Positions 20,491-29,856 are shown, counted from the first letter of the stretch. The stretch: DNA of 64,000 bases from Actinokineospora xionganensis (GCF_014323725.1 NZ_JABVED010000005.1:124001-188000), one strand, 5' to 3'. Numbers and translations are program-made. Notes: generated by a model not told the origin, from the letters alone.

Positions 20491-22086
20491 GTGTCACCGA
20501 CACGGAAGCGCTGGATTCTGTCCATAGGGGCCTTGGCGGTGATCGCCTGCCTGGGCGCCGCCGTCTATGTGTTGATGCCGCGACAACGCGGGCCGCAGGC
20601 CGTCGCGGGGACGCAGACGACCGCGGCGCGGCCGACGGCGACGGCGTTGCAGGTCGGCGACCGATTCATCAAGTCGCTCGCCGCGCAGGACATGGTCACC
20701 GCCGCGACCATGACTTCGGACCGTGAGGGCGCCTCGCGGGTGTTGACCGAGATCAAGTCCATGCTGGGGGCTACCAAGGTCGCCACGGCGTGGACGAACC
20801 AGGCCGCCCCCGCCGCCGGCGCGACCGAGGTCGCCCAGCAGTTCCAGATCAGCTGGACCCTGGGTCTCGACCAGGTGTGGACGTATCCGACCGCGTTGAC
20901 GATGGAACGTGCCGCCGCGGGCTGGCGGGTCCGCTGGGACCTCGCGATCGTGCATCCCAAGCTGACACCCGGCTTCGCCCTGGGCGTGCGGCAGCCCGCG
21001 GCCTCGCCGAACGCCGTGATGGACCGCGACGGCAAGCCGCTGGACCCCGCTGCCGCGCCGCTGCTCGCGGGCGCGATCAAGAACCAGGTGCAGCCCGCGG
21101 GAGCTCCGGCCCCCGTGCGGGTTGTGCTGGTCGACAAGGCGGGCGCCGAAGTCGAGAACCTCTTCGGCGTCGAAGCCAAACCCGCCCCGCCGGTCACCGC
21201 GACGCTGAGCGCGGCCACCCAGAAGGCCGCCCAGGCCGCCGTGGACTCGGCCCCGGGCGCCGCCATCGTCGTGGCCATCCAGCCGTCGACCGGCGGCATC
21301 CTCGCCGTCGCGCAGAACGCGGCGGCCGGGAGCAGCCCGAAGGCGCTCAACGGCCTCTACCCGCCGGGCTCCACCTTCAAGGTCGTCACCGCCGCCGCGC
21401 TCCTCAACGCGGGCAAGGCGGGCATCGACACCGTCGTGACCTGCCCCGGCAGGCAGACCATCGGCACCCGAAGCATCAAGAACGCCGACTTCGAACTTCC
21501 CGACGGCCCGCTGCGCACGGCCTTCGCCCAGTCGTGCAACACCACGTTCGCCGCGTTGGCCGCCGACCTGGCGTCGGGCTCATTGCCCGCCTCGGCCGCG
21601 CAGTTCGGCTTCGCGGCGGACTTCGAGATCCCCGGCATCAGCACCCAGACCGGCCGGGTCCAGCCCGCCCGCGGCATCCCCGAGCAGGTGGAGAACAGCA
21701 TCGGCCAGGGCACGGTCCAGGCCAGCCCGTTCGGTCTGGCGCTGATGACCGCCACGGTGGCCAAGGGCTCGGCGGTCACCCCCCGGCTGTTCGCCGGCGT
21801 GGACACCGTCGTGAAGACCGGCTACCAGGGCCCGTCGGCGGGCACCGTCAAGTCGTTGCGAACCATGATGCGAGAGGTCGTGACGGTCGGCCGCGCCAAG
21901 GCGCTGTCCAAATACGGCGCGGTGGCGGGCAAGACCGGCACCGCCCAGTTCGGCGACGGCACCCACTCCCACGGCTGGTTCGCCGGCTACCGGGGCGATG
22001 TCGCGTTCGCGGTGCTGGTCGAGGACGCCGGTTCGGCCGCGCCCGCCGTGGCGGTGGCGGGAACGTTCTTGGCGGGGATCGGCTGA
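20491..22086 (+). CDS. Penicillin-binding protein with NTF2-like N-terminal domain
   Basis: A membrane-anchored D,D-transpeptidase that would cross-link peptidoglycan outside the membrane. The 531-residue protein has one membrane segment (residues 9-28), a MecA-N/NTF2-like domain (about 45-155), a short linker and a transpeptidase domain with SxxK as STFK (Ser about 294), SxN as SCN (about 348) and KTG as KTGTAQ (about 481). The usual dimerisation domain looks reduced. The GTG at 20491 has GGGGG six bases upstream; a GTG at 20470 is possible but badly spaced. It is convergent with the next gene, 17 bases apart. Confidence 0.85.
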   Translation: MSPTRKRWILSIGALAVIACLGAAVYVLMPRQRGPQAVAGTQTTAARPTATALQVGDRFIKSLAAQDMVTAATMTSDREGASRVLTEIKSMLGATKVATAWTNQAAPAAGATEVAQQFQISWTLGLDQVWTYPTALTMERAAAGWRVRWDLAIVHPKLTPGFALGVRQPAASPNAVMDRDGKPLDPAAAPLLAGAIKNQVQPAGAPAPVRVVLVDKAGAEVENLFGVEAKPAPPVTATLSAATQKAAQAAVDSAPGAAIVVAIQPSTGGILAVAQNAAAGSSPKALNGLYPPGSTFKVVTAAALLNAGKAGIDTVVTCPGRQTIGTRSIKNADFELPDGPLRTAFAQSCNTTFAALAADLASGSLPASAAQFGFAADFEIPGISTQTGRVQPARGIPEQVENSIGQGTVQASPFGLALMTATVAKGSAVTPRLFAGVDTVVKTGYQGPSAGTVKSLRTMMREVVTVGRAKALSKYGAVAGKTGTAQFGDGTHSHGWFAGYRGDVAFAVLVEDAGSAAPAVAVAGTFLAGIG

Positions 22087-22103
22087 GGGAACCCGGTCGT
22101 CCA

Positions 22104-23537
22104 CTATGGACGGCGGCGTACCTCCACCCGGGTCTCGTCCGCGCCGAACACCGCCACCACCTTGCTTCGGTCCACCGCGCTCGCGAGCCCCGGCCGGACG
22201 TCTATCTCCTGACGCAGCGCCGGGGTGAGCAGCAGCCACGATTGGGCCATACAGGTGTCGACGCACTCGTCCGGACGGGTGGTGGCGGTAATCGGCCGTC
22301 CATCGAGAACCAGGTCCACCCAAGTCGAATCGTCGGTCAAGATCCGTTCCTCGGGCAGATTCACCCGCAGCCAGACCGCCGCCGCGACGGCAGGCGCGAG
22401 GTCGGGCCGCTCGGTAGCGCCCACCGGGCTCGCCCACGCCGGAATCGCGAACGCCGCCACCGTCACCGCGAGCGCCGTCGTGGGCACCAGGAACGGCCGG
22501 ACCAATTGGTGTCTGCCGACTCGTTCCCGGTGGGTGACGCCGAGTTCGACGGTCCCGGCGATCAGCAGCGCGGCCAGGGGCGGCACCACGGCCAGGGCCG
22601 CGGTTCCGGGTCCGCCGGGGATCAGCGCGGTCATGATCAGGGTGAGGACGCCGACGGCGAGCGGGCGCAGCCGGTAGGAGAACAGGGCGCCGCAGGCGGC
22701 GAAGACGGCGGTGGCGGCCAGGACCGGGTCCATGCCCACCCAGTGCGTCGGGACGGGACCGTCGCCGGTGAGGTAGACGCCGTTGAGCACCGACGTGGTG
22801 CCCAGGCCGATGCCGACGCCGAGGGTGAACAGCGAGGCCACCATCAGCGACAAGCGCTTGCGCTTGCGCCGCCAGATCAACCAGGCGCCGGTGGGGACCA
22901 GCGCCAGGGTGACCGGGGCGGTGATCACCGCGATCACCAGGAACGCCGTTGCCCACAGGTCCGGGGCGAGCGAGCGGTGCCGGGTCTGGGTCCACAGCAA
23001 ACCGAGTCCGGCCAGTGCCCACGGCAATGCCACGTTCTCCGGCCGCACCGCGGTCTGCATGGAGATCGCCAGCGGTGACAGCGCGACCATGACGACCGCG
23101 GCGGCGGCGGTCCATCGTGACAGCGACATCCGGCGGGCGAAGAGCCATACCAGCAGGGCGCAGCAGGCGGAGGCGAACAGGATCGACTCGCGGACGGCGG
23201 CGGTGCCGGTCGCGTGCCGGGTGAAGGCGTCGGTCAGGGCGGTGTAGCCGCCGATCTGCAACCAGGCCAGCGGTGCCGCCGCGGCGCCGAGCGGGTCGAG
23301 CAGCTTGCCGAGTTCGGCCACCGCGTAGACCTGGGCCACGTGCTGGGCTTCGACGGGCTGGGCGGGGGAGTTGAGCATTCCCACCCGGAGGGCGGCGGTC
23401 AGCCCGGCCAAGCCGAGCGGGACGATGAGTCTGACTGAGGCGTGGCCCGCGGTCGCTGTCCGTTCTTCGGCGCGCAAACGCCAGGAACGCGCGATGAGGC
23501 GGACCGAGGAGAGGGCACTCCATCGGTGTGCGGTCAT
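22104..23537 (-). CDS. Polytopic membrane protein, glycosyltransferase-39-like
   Basis: A 477-residue protein with about ten hydrophobic segments and a C-terminal soluble part of about 90 residues. The layout resembles GT39/GT87-type lipid-linked mannosyltransferases of actinobacteria, but the usual early Asp-Glu motif is not obvious, so the function is tentative. The C-terminal domain reads LPEERILTDDSTWVDLVLDG, common in such proteins. The frame is open far upstream, but the ATG at 23537 is the first start that fits a short cytoplasmic N-terminus. The 215 bases upstream (23538-23752) are AT-richer, hold no clear gene and presumably contain its promoter. Confidence 0.72.
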   Translation of the reverse strand: MTAHRWSALSSVRLIARSWRLRAEERTATAGHASVRLIVPLGLAGLTAALRVGMLNSPAQPVEAQHVAQVYAVAELGKLLDPLGAAAAPLAWLQIGGYTALTDAFTRHATGTAAVRESILFASACCALLVWLFARRMSLSRWTAAAAVVMVALSPLAISMQTAVRPENVALPWALAGLGLLWTQTRHRSLAPDLWATAFLVIAVITAPVTLALVPTGAWLIWRRKRKRLSLMVASLFTLGVGIGLGTTSVLNGVYLTGDGPVPTHWVGMDPVLAATAVFAACGALFSYRLRPLAVGVLTLIMTALIPGGPGTAALAVVPPLAALLIAGTVELGVTHRERVGRHQLVRPFLVPTTALAVTVAAFAIPAWASPVGATERPDLAPAVAAAVWLRVNLPEERILTDDSTWVDLVLDGRPITATTRPDECVDTCMAQSWLLLTPALRQEIDVRPGLASAVDRSKVVAVFGADETRVEVRRRP

Positions 23538-23752
23538 CTGGTTGCCTGCTCGGCGATCCGACACTGGGCCGGATGCGAGCGGAGCCTCCTTCGGTGGGCG
23601 AGTCCGGCAGGGGAGTGGAGCGGTCCGTCGCACGCTGCGTTCGCCCATGTTAAACGCAGATCTTCCCCTTGCGTACTGCAACTTTCCGTGAAAGGACCAT
23701 GCCGCCTTACGGGTGATGCAGGAACGCTTGATGCGCCATTCGGGTGCAACTT

Positions 23753-24253
23753 TTAGACCGCCGCCCCGGCGCGCTTGCGCGCCGCCGCGTGCATGATCCG
23801 CACCCAGGGCGACCACTTCGCGCGCCGCGCGGGAGGGTGTCCGACGGAGTCCGCGGCGCGGTCGAGCAGGTCCTCCAGGAGCGCGTCGTGCAGCCACCGC
23901 ACGGCCAGCGGCCAGAGGAGGTGGCCGATTCCGTTGGGGCGCGCGCTGATGACGTGGCGCAGCACGCAGGAGTCCGGTGTGGGGCCGTCGAGCACGTCGA
24001 GCGTGTGGGTGCCCTTGAGCGGGCCGGGGATGAACGTGCACTCGACCAGTTCGCCCGGCTGGTAGGCGGTGCAGGTGTAGCGGATGTCCGCGTGCCCACC
24101 GGTGGCGCCCACCGAGAGCGGTCGGTCCAACAGCACGGCGGGCCAGGCGTCGACCGGCCACAGGGGGCTTTCGGGTCCCGCGATCCGGTCGATGAGCTCG
24201 CCCATTGTCGCGCGGCTGACCGGGAATTCCCGTTGGTGCACATTGTGAATCAT
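23753..24253 (-). CDS. SRPBCC/DUF2867-like protein
   Basis: A 166-residue protein that looks like an SRPBCC-fold (START-like) small-molecule binding protein: it carries ADIRYTCTAYQPGELVECTF and HTLDVLDGPTPDSCVLRHVI, strands typical of the fold. No catalytic residues can be named. It is divergent from a TetR regulator, and the gap between them holds four CGTAYGG repeats, so it is probably the regulator's target. The ATG at 24253 is preferred to a GTG two codons upstream because GGAAGG is then well spaced as a ribosome binding site. Confidence 0.75.
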   Translation of the reverse strand: MIHNVHQREFPVSRATMGELIDRIAGPESPLWPVDAWPAVLLDRPLSVGATGGHADIRYTCTAYQPGELVECTFIPGPLKGTHTLDVLDGPTPDSCVLRHVISARPNGIGHLLWPLAVRWLHDALLEDLLDRAADSVGHPPARRAKWSPWVRIMHAAARKRAGAAV

Positions 24254-24265
24254 CGCCACAGCCTT

Positions 24266-24307
24266 CCGTACGGAACCGTATGGTACGCGACGTACGGTAG
24301 CGTATGG
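24266..24307. promoter_or_regulatory. Shared TetR operator and divergent promoter
   Basis: Four CGTA(C/T)GG copies start at 24267, 24277, 24291 and 24301, spaced 10, 14 and 10 bases apart. ACCGTA (24275-24280) and TACGGT (24293-24298) form an inverted repeat whose arms read TACGGT on opposite strands. Each arm is a TAnnnT -10 element, one facing the SRPBCC gene and one facing tetR. CCGTACGG at 24266-24273 is itself a palindrome. A repressor bound here would cover both promoters. Confidence 0.72.
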
Positions 24308-24882
24308 GTGTGCCGACGAGAAGGACCAAGGACGACTGGACGGCGATCGCGCTCGAGGCGATCGCCGAAGGCGGCGCGGCCGCGGTCGCCGTCGAGCCGC
24401 TCGCCGCCCGCGTCGGAGCCACGAAAGGCAGCCTCTACTGGCACTTTCCGACCCGGAACGCGCTGCTCGAAGCCGCGCTCGCCCGGTGGGAGCGGGAGCA
24501 CACCGAAAGCGTGATCGACTTGGCCGACCAGGGCGCCACCGCCGAAGAACGGCTGCGGTTGCTCTTCAGCGCCATCCTCGCGGGCGACCACGGCGTCGAC
24601 ATCGAGTTGGCATTGCTGGCCTCCACCGCCGATCCCGTGGTCTCGGCGGCGGTTTCGCGGGTGACCGAACGCCGGATCGCCTATCTGGTCACACAGTTCG
24701 CGCATCTAGGCTTCGCTCGCGCCACGGCGCGCAGGCGCGCTGTCTTCGCGTACTCCGCCTACCTCGGGCAGGCTCAGCTCAGGCGCGTCGCACCGGAGAT
24801 GCTGCCCCGCTCGGCGCCGAGCAGGCGCGCCTACGTCGACGACGTGCTGCGGGTCATCCTCGCGCCGCCCGCGGAGCGGTGA
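24304..24882 (+). CDS. TetR-family regulator
   Basis: A 192-residue one-component repressor. The N-terminal helix-turn-helix is clear (VEPLAARVGATKGSLYWHF, residues about 30-50); the C-terminal ligand domain is family-variable, so the effector is unknown. The ATG at 24304 overlaps the last CGTATGG operator repeat and lies five bases after a TACGGT -10 element, which suggests a leaderless, autoregulated transcript. The divergent SRPBCC gene is the likely second target. The next gene, DUF167, starts on the base after its stop. Confidence 0.88.
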   Translation: MGVPTRRTKDDWTAIALEAIAEGGAAAVAVEPLAARVGATKGSLYWHFPTRNALLEAALARWEREHTESVIDLADQGATAEERLRLLFSAILAGDHGVDIELALLASTADPVVSAAVSRVTERRIAYLVTQFAHLGFARATARRRAVFAYSAYLGQAQLRRVAPEMLPRSAPSRRAYVDDVLRVILAPPAER

Positions 24883-25158
24883 ATGGCGTTCCGCTTCGGG
24901 GTCCGGGTCAAGCCGGGCGCGCGCAAGGCCAAAGTCGGCGGTCGGTGGGCCGACGCGCTGGTCGTGGCCGTCGCCGCGCCCGCGGTCGAGGGCAAGGCGA
25001 ATGAGGCGGTGCGCCGCGCGCTCGCCGCGGCTTTCGGCGTCCGCCGCCAGGACATCACCATCGTGACCGGGGACCGCGGCCGGGACAAGGTCGTCGAGAT
25101 CGATCCCCCTCCCGACGACGCTAAATCCACTCTGGACCGGCTGCTCGACGAGCGGTGA
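24883..25158 (+). CDS. DUF167 (YggU) family protein
   Basis: A 91-residue protein of the conserved DUF167/YggU family (MTH637 fold), of unknown molecular function. Family motifs present are RVKPGARKAKVGG, VAAPAVEGKANEAVRRAL and DITIVTGDRGRDKVVEI. The ATG follows the tetR TGA with no gap, so it is probably co-transcribed with tetR. In other bacteria the gene often sits near yggT and division genes; here it is not in that cluster. Confidence 0.88.
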   Translation: MAFRFGVRVKPGARKAKVGGRWADALVVAVAAPAVEGKANEAVRRALAAAFGVRRQDITIVTGDRGRDKVVEIDPPPDDAKSTLDRLLDER

Positions 25159-25233
25159 CGCGGGGCTGGTCGTCGAAGAGACGCTGGTAGGCCCGCGGCA
25201 GGGGAGAATGCGTCTGACAAACCTGGAGGCGGC

Positions 25234-26715
25234 GTGGCTGACCTGACCTTGGCGCTCGGCATCGGAGCGGCCGTGATCCTCGCGGCCGTGCTCGCGGTGC
25301 GGGTGTCGGTTAAGGTCGGTCTGCCCTCGCTGCTGCTCTACCTCGGGATCGGCGTCCTGCTCGGCGAAGCGGGCTTCGGCATCGAGTTCTCCAACGCCGA
25401 GCTGACCCAGGCCCTCGGCTTGGCCGCACTTGTCCTCATCCTCACCGAAGGTGGTCTCACCACGCGGTGGGACGAGGTGAAACCCGCGCTGTGGCCGGGA
25501 ATCGCACTGTCCACAGTGGCGGTCGTGATCAGTGTCGGGGTCGCGGGCGCGATGCTGCACTGGATCCTCGGCCTGGACTGGCGCATGGCCATGCTCTGGG
25601 GAGCCGTGCTGGCCTCCACCGACGCCGCCGCCGTGTTCAGCGTCCTGCGCAACCTGTCGGTCACCAGACGGCTCGTCGGCTCGCTGGAGCTGGAGTCCGG
25701 CATGAACGACGCGCCCTGCTACATCGCGGTCGTGCTGCTCGCCTCGACCGACCCGGTCACCTGGACCCTGCCGCTCACCCTCGCCTACGAACTCGGCGTC
25801 GGCGCGGTGATCGGCGTCGGACTCGGCTGGTTCGGCACCCACGCCCTGCGCCGGGCCGCCCTGCCCGCGACCGGCCTCTACCCGCTCGCGACGGTCGCCG
25901 TGTGCATCCTGGCGTTCGCCGGCGGGCAGGCCGTGCACGCCTCCGGCCTGCTGGCCACCTACATCGCGGGCCTGGTGCTGGGGAACTCCAAGCTGCCCCA
26001 CCGGGCCGACACCGTCTCCTTCGCCGAAGGTCTCGGCTGGCTCGCCCAGATCGGCCTGTTCGTCCTGCTCGGCCTGTTCGCCTCTCCGTCGCGGCTGCTC
26101 GACGCGATCGTGCCTGGGCTGGTGGCCGGTGCGGTGGTCACCTTCCTCGCGAGACCCCTGTCCGTGCTGATCTCCACCACGCCGTTCCGGGTCCCATGGC
26201 GAGAACAGGTGTTCCTCTCCTGGGCCGGCCTGCGCGGGGCCGTGCCGATCGTGCTCGCGATGATCCCGCTGTCGCAGGGCGTGCCCGGCGCCACCCTGCT
26301 GGTCGACGCGGTGTTCGTGCTGGTCATCGTGCTCACGCTGGTGCAAGGGAGCACCCTGGGGCTGCTGGCGCGCGTCCTCAGACTCGATCCGGGGGCCAAG
26401 CCGAAGGAGGTCGAGGTCGACGTCGCCACCCTCGACGAACTCGACGCCGAGCTGCTACAGGTGACCATCCCGCTCGGCTCGAAGCTGCACGGCGTGTACC
26501 TGGCCGAGTTGCGGCTGCCGCCCGGCGCCACGGTCAGTCTGGTCGCGCGCGACGGCAAGGGCTTCACCCCCGGCCCGACGACCCGGCTGCAGGAGGGCGA
26601 CCAGATCCTCGTGGTCACCACCCAGGCGGTGCGCTCGGCCACCGAGACCCGGATCCGCGCGGTCGACCGGGCGGGCCGCTACGCCCGCTGGAAGGGCGAA
26701 TCCGGCAAGGACTAG
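25234..26715 (+). CDS. Cation/proton antiporter with RCK_C (TrkA-C) domain
   Basis: A 493-residue CPA1-type antiporter close to the NhaP2/CvrA (K+/H+) group. About twelve membrane segments cover residues 1-385; ASTDAAAVFSVLRN and LELESGMNDAPCYIAVVLL hold the conserved Asp residues of the ion site. The C-terminal about 80 residues (LLQVTIPLGSKLHGVYLAEL onward) form an RCK_C/TrkA-C domain that in relatives senses nucleotides or ions. The start is GTG at 25234. The ion specificity (K+ rather than Na+) is inferred from the attached domain. Confidence 0.88.
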   Translation: MADLTLALGIGAAVILAAVLAVRVSVKVGLPSLLLYLGIGVLLGEAGFGIEFSNAELTQALGLAALVLILTEGGLTTRWDEVKPALWPGIALSTVAVVISVGVAGAMLHWILGLDWRMAMLWGAVLASTDAAAVFSVLRNLSVTRRLVGSLELESGMNDAPCYIAVVLLASTDPVTWTLPLTLAYELGVGAVIGVGLGWFGTHALRRAALPATGLYPLATVAVCILAFAGGQAVHASGLLATYIAGLVLGNSKLPHRADTVSFAEGLGWLAQIGLFVLLGLFASPSRLLDAIVPGLVAGAVVTFLARPLSVLISTTPFRVPWREQVFLSWAGLRGAVPIVLAMIPLSQGVPGATLLVDAVFVLVIVLTLVQGSTLGLLARVLRLDPGAKPKEVEVDVATLDELDAELLQVTIPLGSKLHGVYLAELRLPPGATVSLVARDGKGFTPGPTTRLQEGDQILVVTTQAVRSATETRIRAVDRAGRYARWKGESGKD

Positions 26716-26786
26716 TCCGAGGCGGGTTATGAACACGACCTGCTCCCAGGATTTGGACGGCGCTGTGTGCGGGTGCGGTTGTCCGC

Positions 26787-26905
26787 TAGGGTCGAGACCA
26801 AGGTCATGAGTGTCAGCGTCAAGCCCCGGCTCGCTGACCGGCAACCCTCCTTCCGCGGTGGGGTGCCCCGGGTGAGGACCTGGCCCGTCGCGTGGTGCGA
26901 GCGGG
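26787..26905 (+). promoter_or_regulatory. SAM-IV riboswitch with its promoter
   Basis: The element starts after a -10 TAGGGT (26787-26792). P1 pairs GGTC (26802-26805) with GACC (26877-26880); P2 pairs GTCAGCG (26812-26818) with CGCTGAC (26832-26838). The core strings GTCAAGCCCCGG, GACCGGCAACCCTCC and GGGGTGCCCCGGGTGA match the SAM-IV class known from actinobacteria, which binds S-adenosylmethionine and lowers expression. Downstream, GGGTCC (26923-26928) can pair with GGACCC at either 26913-26918 or 26931-26936. The second pairing abuts the GGAGG ribosome binding site, so control is probably translational. Confidence 0.92.
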
Positions 26906-26947
26906 CAAGCGCGGACCCACGCGGGTCCCAGGACCCGGAGGCCTGCC

Positions 26948-28312
26948 TTGACGCTCGCCATCAACTTCCCGACAGCACGCACCGCTGACCCGAGTGAGTC
27001 CACCGTGCCCACAGTCGTCGGCGCCCGCCTGACCGTGCCGCTGCTCGACGGCCGCAAAGTCGGCTACGCCAATCTCGACCACGCCGCCAGCGCGCCCTGT
27101 CTGGACGCGGTGCGCGACGCCGTGGACGAGCTTCTTCCCTGGTACGCCAGCGTGCACCGCGGCGCGGGCTTCGCCTCCCAGGTGTGCACCCGGGTCTACG
27201 GGCAGGCGCGTGACACACTGCGCCGGTTCGTGGGCGCGCGCGCGACCGACGCGGTGGTTTTCACCCGCAACACCACCGACAGCCTGAACCTGCTCGCCCG
27301 CGCGCTGCCCAAGGGCACCTCGGTGGTGCTGTTCGACACCGAGCACCACGCGGCGCTGCTGCCGTGGCGCGGCCCGCGGGTCCAGCGGATCGAGACCCCC
27401 GCCAACGCGGACGCCACCATCGCCGCCCTCGACACCGCCCTCCGCGCCTGCCCGGTCGGTCCCCGGCTGGTGGTGCTCACGGCCGCGTCCAACGTCACCG
27501 GCGAGGTGTGGCCCATCGCCGAACTCGCCAAGGTCGCCCGCCGCCACGGCGCCCGGGTCGTGCTCGACGCCGCGCAGTTGGCGCCGCACCGGCCGGTCGA
27601 CATCCGCGCGCTGGACGTGGACTACGTCGTCCTGTCCGGCCACAAGCTCTACGCCCCCTATGGCGCGGGCGCGCTGATCGGCCGCTCCGACTGGCTCCAG
27701 GCCGCCGAGCCGTACCTCGTCGGCGGTGGCGCCACCCGCCAGGTCGTCGACTGGGGCGACCACCTCGGCGTGTCCTGGACGGCCGTGCCCGAGCGGCACG
27801 AGGCAGGCTCGCCCAACGTCGTCGGCGTGCACGCGCTCGCGGTCGCCTGCGAGACCCTCTCCCAGTGCTGGGACGACATCGCCGCGCACGAGCGCACCCT
27901 GCTGCGCAGGCTGCGCCAAGGCCTGGCGGGCATCCCCGGCCTGCGGGTCCTCGAACTGTTCGGACCCGCGCAGGACCGGGTCGGCGTGGTCAGCTTCAGC
28001 GTCGACGGCCTCGACGCGGGGCTCACCGCGGCCGTCCTGTCCGCCGAGCACGGCATCGGCGTGCGCGACGGGGCCTTCTGCGCGCACCTCGCCACCCGCA
28101 GGCTCCTCGACCGCTCCGGCGCCGACCAGCAGCGGGCCGTCCGGGCCAGCCTCGGCCTCGGCTCGACCGCCGAACACGTCGACCGGCTCGTCGCCGCGCT
28201 GCGGTCGCTGGCCGCCGACGGACCGGCCTTCACCTACACCCAGGTGGACGGCAGGTGGGTCCCGGCGGACGACGCGCGGCCGCTGCCGTCGTTCCTGCGA
28301 GAGGTGTCCTGA
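26948..28312 (+). CDS. Class V PLP-dependent aminotransferase / cysteine desulfurase-like enzyme
   Basis: A 454-residue fold-type I PLP enzyme. Visible features are DHAASAP near residue 40, FTRNTTDSLNLLARAL, VVLDAAQLAPHRPVDIRAL (the PLP aspartate) and YVVLSGHKLYAPYGAGAL with the Schiff-base lysine. It resembles cysteine desulfurases and isopenicillin-N-epimerase-like enzymes, but the substrate is not decided. The TTG start at 26948 is supported by GGAGG seven bases upstream. The SAM-IV riboswitch in its leader ties it to methionine or sulfur metabolism, which is the best functional clue. Confidence 0.85.
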   Translation: MTLAINFPTARTADPSESTVPTVVGARLTVPLLDGRKVGYANLDHAASAPCLDAVRDAVDELLPWYASVHRGAGFASQVCTRVYGQARDTLRRFVGARATDAVVFTRNTTDSLNLLARALPKGTSVVLFDTEHHAALLPWRGPRVQRIETPANADATIAALDTALRACPVGPRLVVLTAASNVTGEVWPIAELAKVARRHGARVVLDAAQLAPHRPVDIRALDVDYVVLSGHKLYAPYGAGALIGRSDWLQAAEPYLVGGGATRQVVDWGDHLGVSWTAVPERHEAGSPNVVGVHALAVACETLSQCWDDIAAHERTLLRRLRQGLAGIPGLRVLELFGPAQDRVGVVSFSVDGLDAGLTAAVLSAEHGIGVRDGAFCAHLATRRLLDRSGADQQRAVRASLGLGSTAEHVDRLVAALRSLAADGPAFTYTQVDGRWVPADDARPLPSFLREVS

Positions 28313-28345
28313 CCGGCCGCTACGCACACCGTGGACAATGGAGCG

Positions 28346-28930
28346 GTGAACACTGAGCGCGGCGACGACCGTGATACCCCGACCGAGTCGGAACCGGACA
28401 CGTCCGCACCGCCCGCCCGCCGCCGCCTGCTGCTGATCTCGGCCGCTCTGGTCGTGTTCATCGCGGACCTGGTCACCAAGATCATCGCGGTCGCGACGCT
28501 GGAGGGCGAGGCGCCGATCCGGTTGCTCGGCGGCGCCGTCTACCTGCAGCTCGTGCGCAACCCGGGCGCCGCGTTCTCGATGGCGACCGGCATGACCTGG
28601 CTGCTGAGCCTGGTCGCGCTCGGGGTCGTGGTGGCGATCATCTGGATCATCCCGAAGCTGCGCTCGGCCGGGTGGGCGCTGGGCCTGGGCCTGGTCCTCG
28701 CGGGCGCGCTCGGCAACCTGACCGACCGCATCTTCCGGGCCCCGAGCGTCCTGCAGGGCCACGTGATCGACTTCGTGTCGGTGTTCGGCCCCAACGGCGA
28801 GGTGTGGCCGGTGTTCAACGTCGCCGACTCGGCGATCTGCGTCGGCGGCGGCCTGATCGTCCTCATGGCGATGCTCGGCCGCGACTACGACGGCACCCAC
28901 ACCTCAGCCAAGGCGAAAGAAACCGCATGA
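28346..28930 (+). CDS. lspA: Signal peptidase II (lipoprotein signal peptidase)
   Basis: LspA cleaves signal peptides of prolipoproteins in the membrane after lipid attachment. The 194-residue protein has a disordered N-terminus, four membrane segments and the aspartyl protease motifs: [28 protein letters not shown] and FNVADSAI with the catalytic Asp. GTG 28346 is chosen since GACAAT ends six bases before it as a -10-like element; a GTG at 28331 would overlap that element but cannot be excluded. The stop overlaps the next gene (ATGA), a pairing of lspA with rluD found in many bacteria. Confidence 0.93.
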   Translation: MNTERGDDRDTPTESEPDTSAPPARRRLLLISAALVVFIADLVTKIIAVATLEGEAPIRLLGGAVYLQLVRNPGAAFSMATGMTWLLSLVALGVVVAIIWIIPKLRSAGWALGLGLVLAGALGNLTDRIFRAPSVLQGHVIDFVSVFGPNGEVWPVFNVADSAICVGGGLIVLMAMLGRDYDGTHTSAKAKETA

Positions 28931-29856
28931 GTGACTCGCGCACCCTTCCCGTCCCCGACGGTCTAGACGGCATGCGGGTCGACGCGGGCCTGTCCAAGCT
29001 GCTCGGCCTGTCGCGCACCGTCGTCGCAGCGCTCGCCGAGTCCGGCGACGTGCTGGTCGACGGCAGGCCCGCGGGCAAGTCCGACCGCCTGCTCGCGGGT
29101 ACGTGGCTCGAAGTCACGCTGCCCGAGCCGCAGCGGCCGATCGAGGTCCAGGCGATCGCCGTCGAAGGGCTGATCGTGCTGCACCAGGACGACGACGTGG
29201 TCGTGGTCGACAAGCCCGTCGGCGTCGCCGCGCACCCCAGCCCGGGCTGGTCCGGCCCGACCGTGATCGGCGGCCTCGCGGGCGCGGGCATCCGCATCTC
29301 CACCTCCGGCGCCGCCGAGCGCCAGGGCGTCGTGCACCGGCTCGACGTCGGCACGACCGGCGTCATGGTGGTCGCCAAGAGCGAGCGCGCGTACACCGTG
29401 CTCAAGCGCGCGTTCAAGGAGCGCACTGTCGAGAAGCGCTACCACGCGCTCGTGCAGGGCCACCCGGACCCGAGCGTCGGCACCATCGACGCGCCGATCG
29501 ACCGGCACCCCAAGCACGACTACCGCTGGGCCGTGGTCGCGGGCGGCAAGCCGAGCATCACCCACTACGAGACCATCGAGGCCTTCCGCGCGGCGTCGCT
29601 GCTGGACGTGAAGCTCGAAACCGGGCGCACGCACCAGATCCGGGTGCACTTCTCGGCACTGCGCCACCCGTGCGTCGGGGACCTCACCTACGGCGCCGAC
29701 CCGGTCCTGGCCAAGCGCCTCGGCCTGACCCGCCAGTGGCTGCACGCCCGCACGCTCGGCTTCCACCACCCCGACGACGGCCGGTGGGTCGAATTCACCA
29801 GCGAGTACCCCGCCGACCTCGCCCGGGCCCTGGAATTGCTCGCCGCGGACTACTGA
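28927..29856 (+). CDS. RluD-type 23S rRNA pseudouridine synthase
   Basis: A 309-residue RluA/RluD family enzyme that converts uridines in large-subunit rRNA to pseudouridine. It has an N-terminal S4-like RNA-binding region (residues 1-75, [17 protein letters not shown]) and the catalytic domain with [15 protein letters not shown] and the active-site [13 protein letters not shown] motif containing the catalytic Asp. [11 protein letters not shown] and TYGAD complete the family pattern. The ATG overlaps the lspA stop. Exact target uridines cannot be read from sequence. Confidence 0.92.
   Translation: MSDSRTLPVPDGLDGMRVDAGLSKLLGLSRTVVAALAESGDVLVDGRPAGKSDRLLAGTWLEVTLPEPQRPIEVQAIAVEGLIVLHQDDDVVVVDKPVGVAAHPSPGWSGPTVIGGLAGAGIRISTSGAAERQGVVHRLDVGTTGVMVVAKSERAYTVLKRAFKERTVEKRYHALVQGHPDPSVGTIDAPIDRHPKHDYRWAVVAGGKPSITHYETIEAFRAASLLDVKLETGRTHQIRVHFSALRHPCVGDLTYGADPVLAKRLGLTRQWLHARTLGFHHPDDGRWVEFTSEYPADLARALELLAADY

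Noticed and set aside
23538-24422. Upstream extension of the membrane protein frame, opening at 24422
   Set aside because: It would overlap the SRPBCC gene and the tetR promoter and adds no membrane or signal feature; the ATG at 23537 is sufficient.
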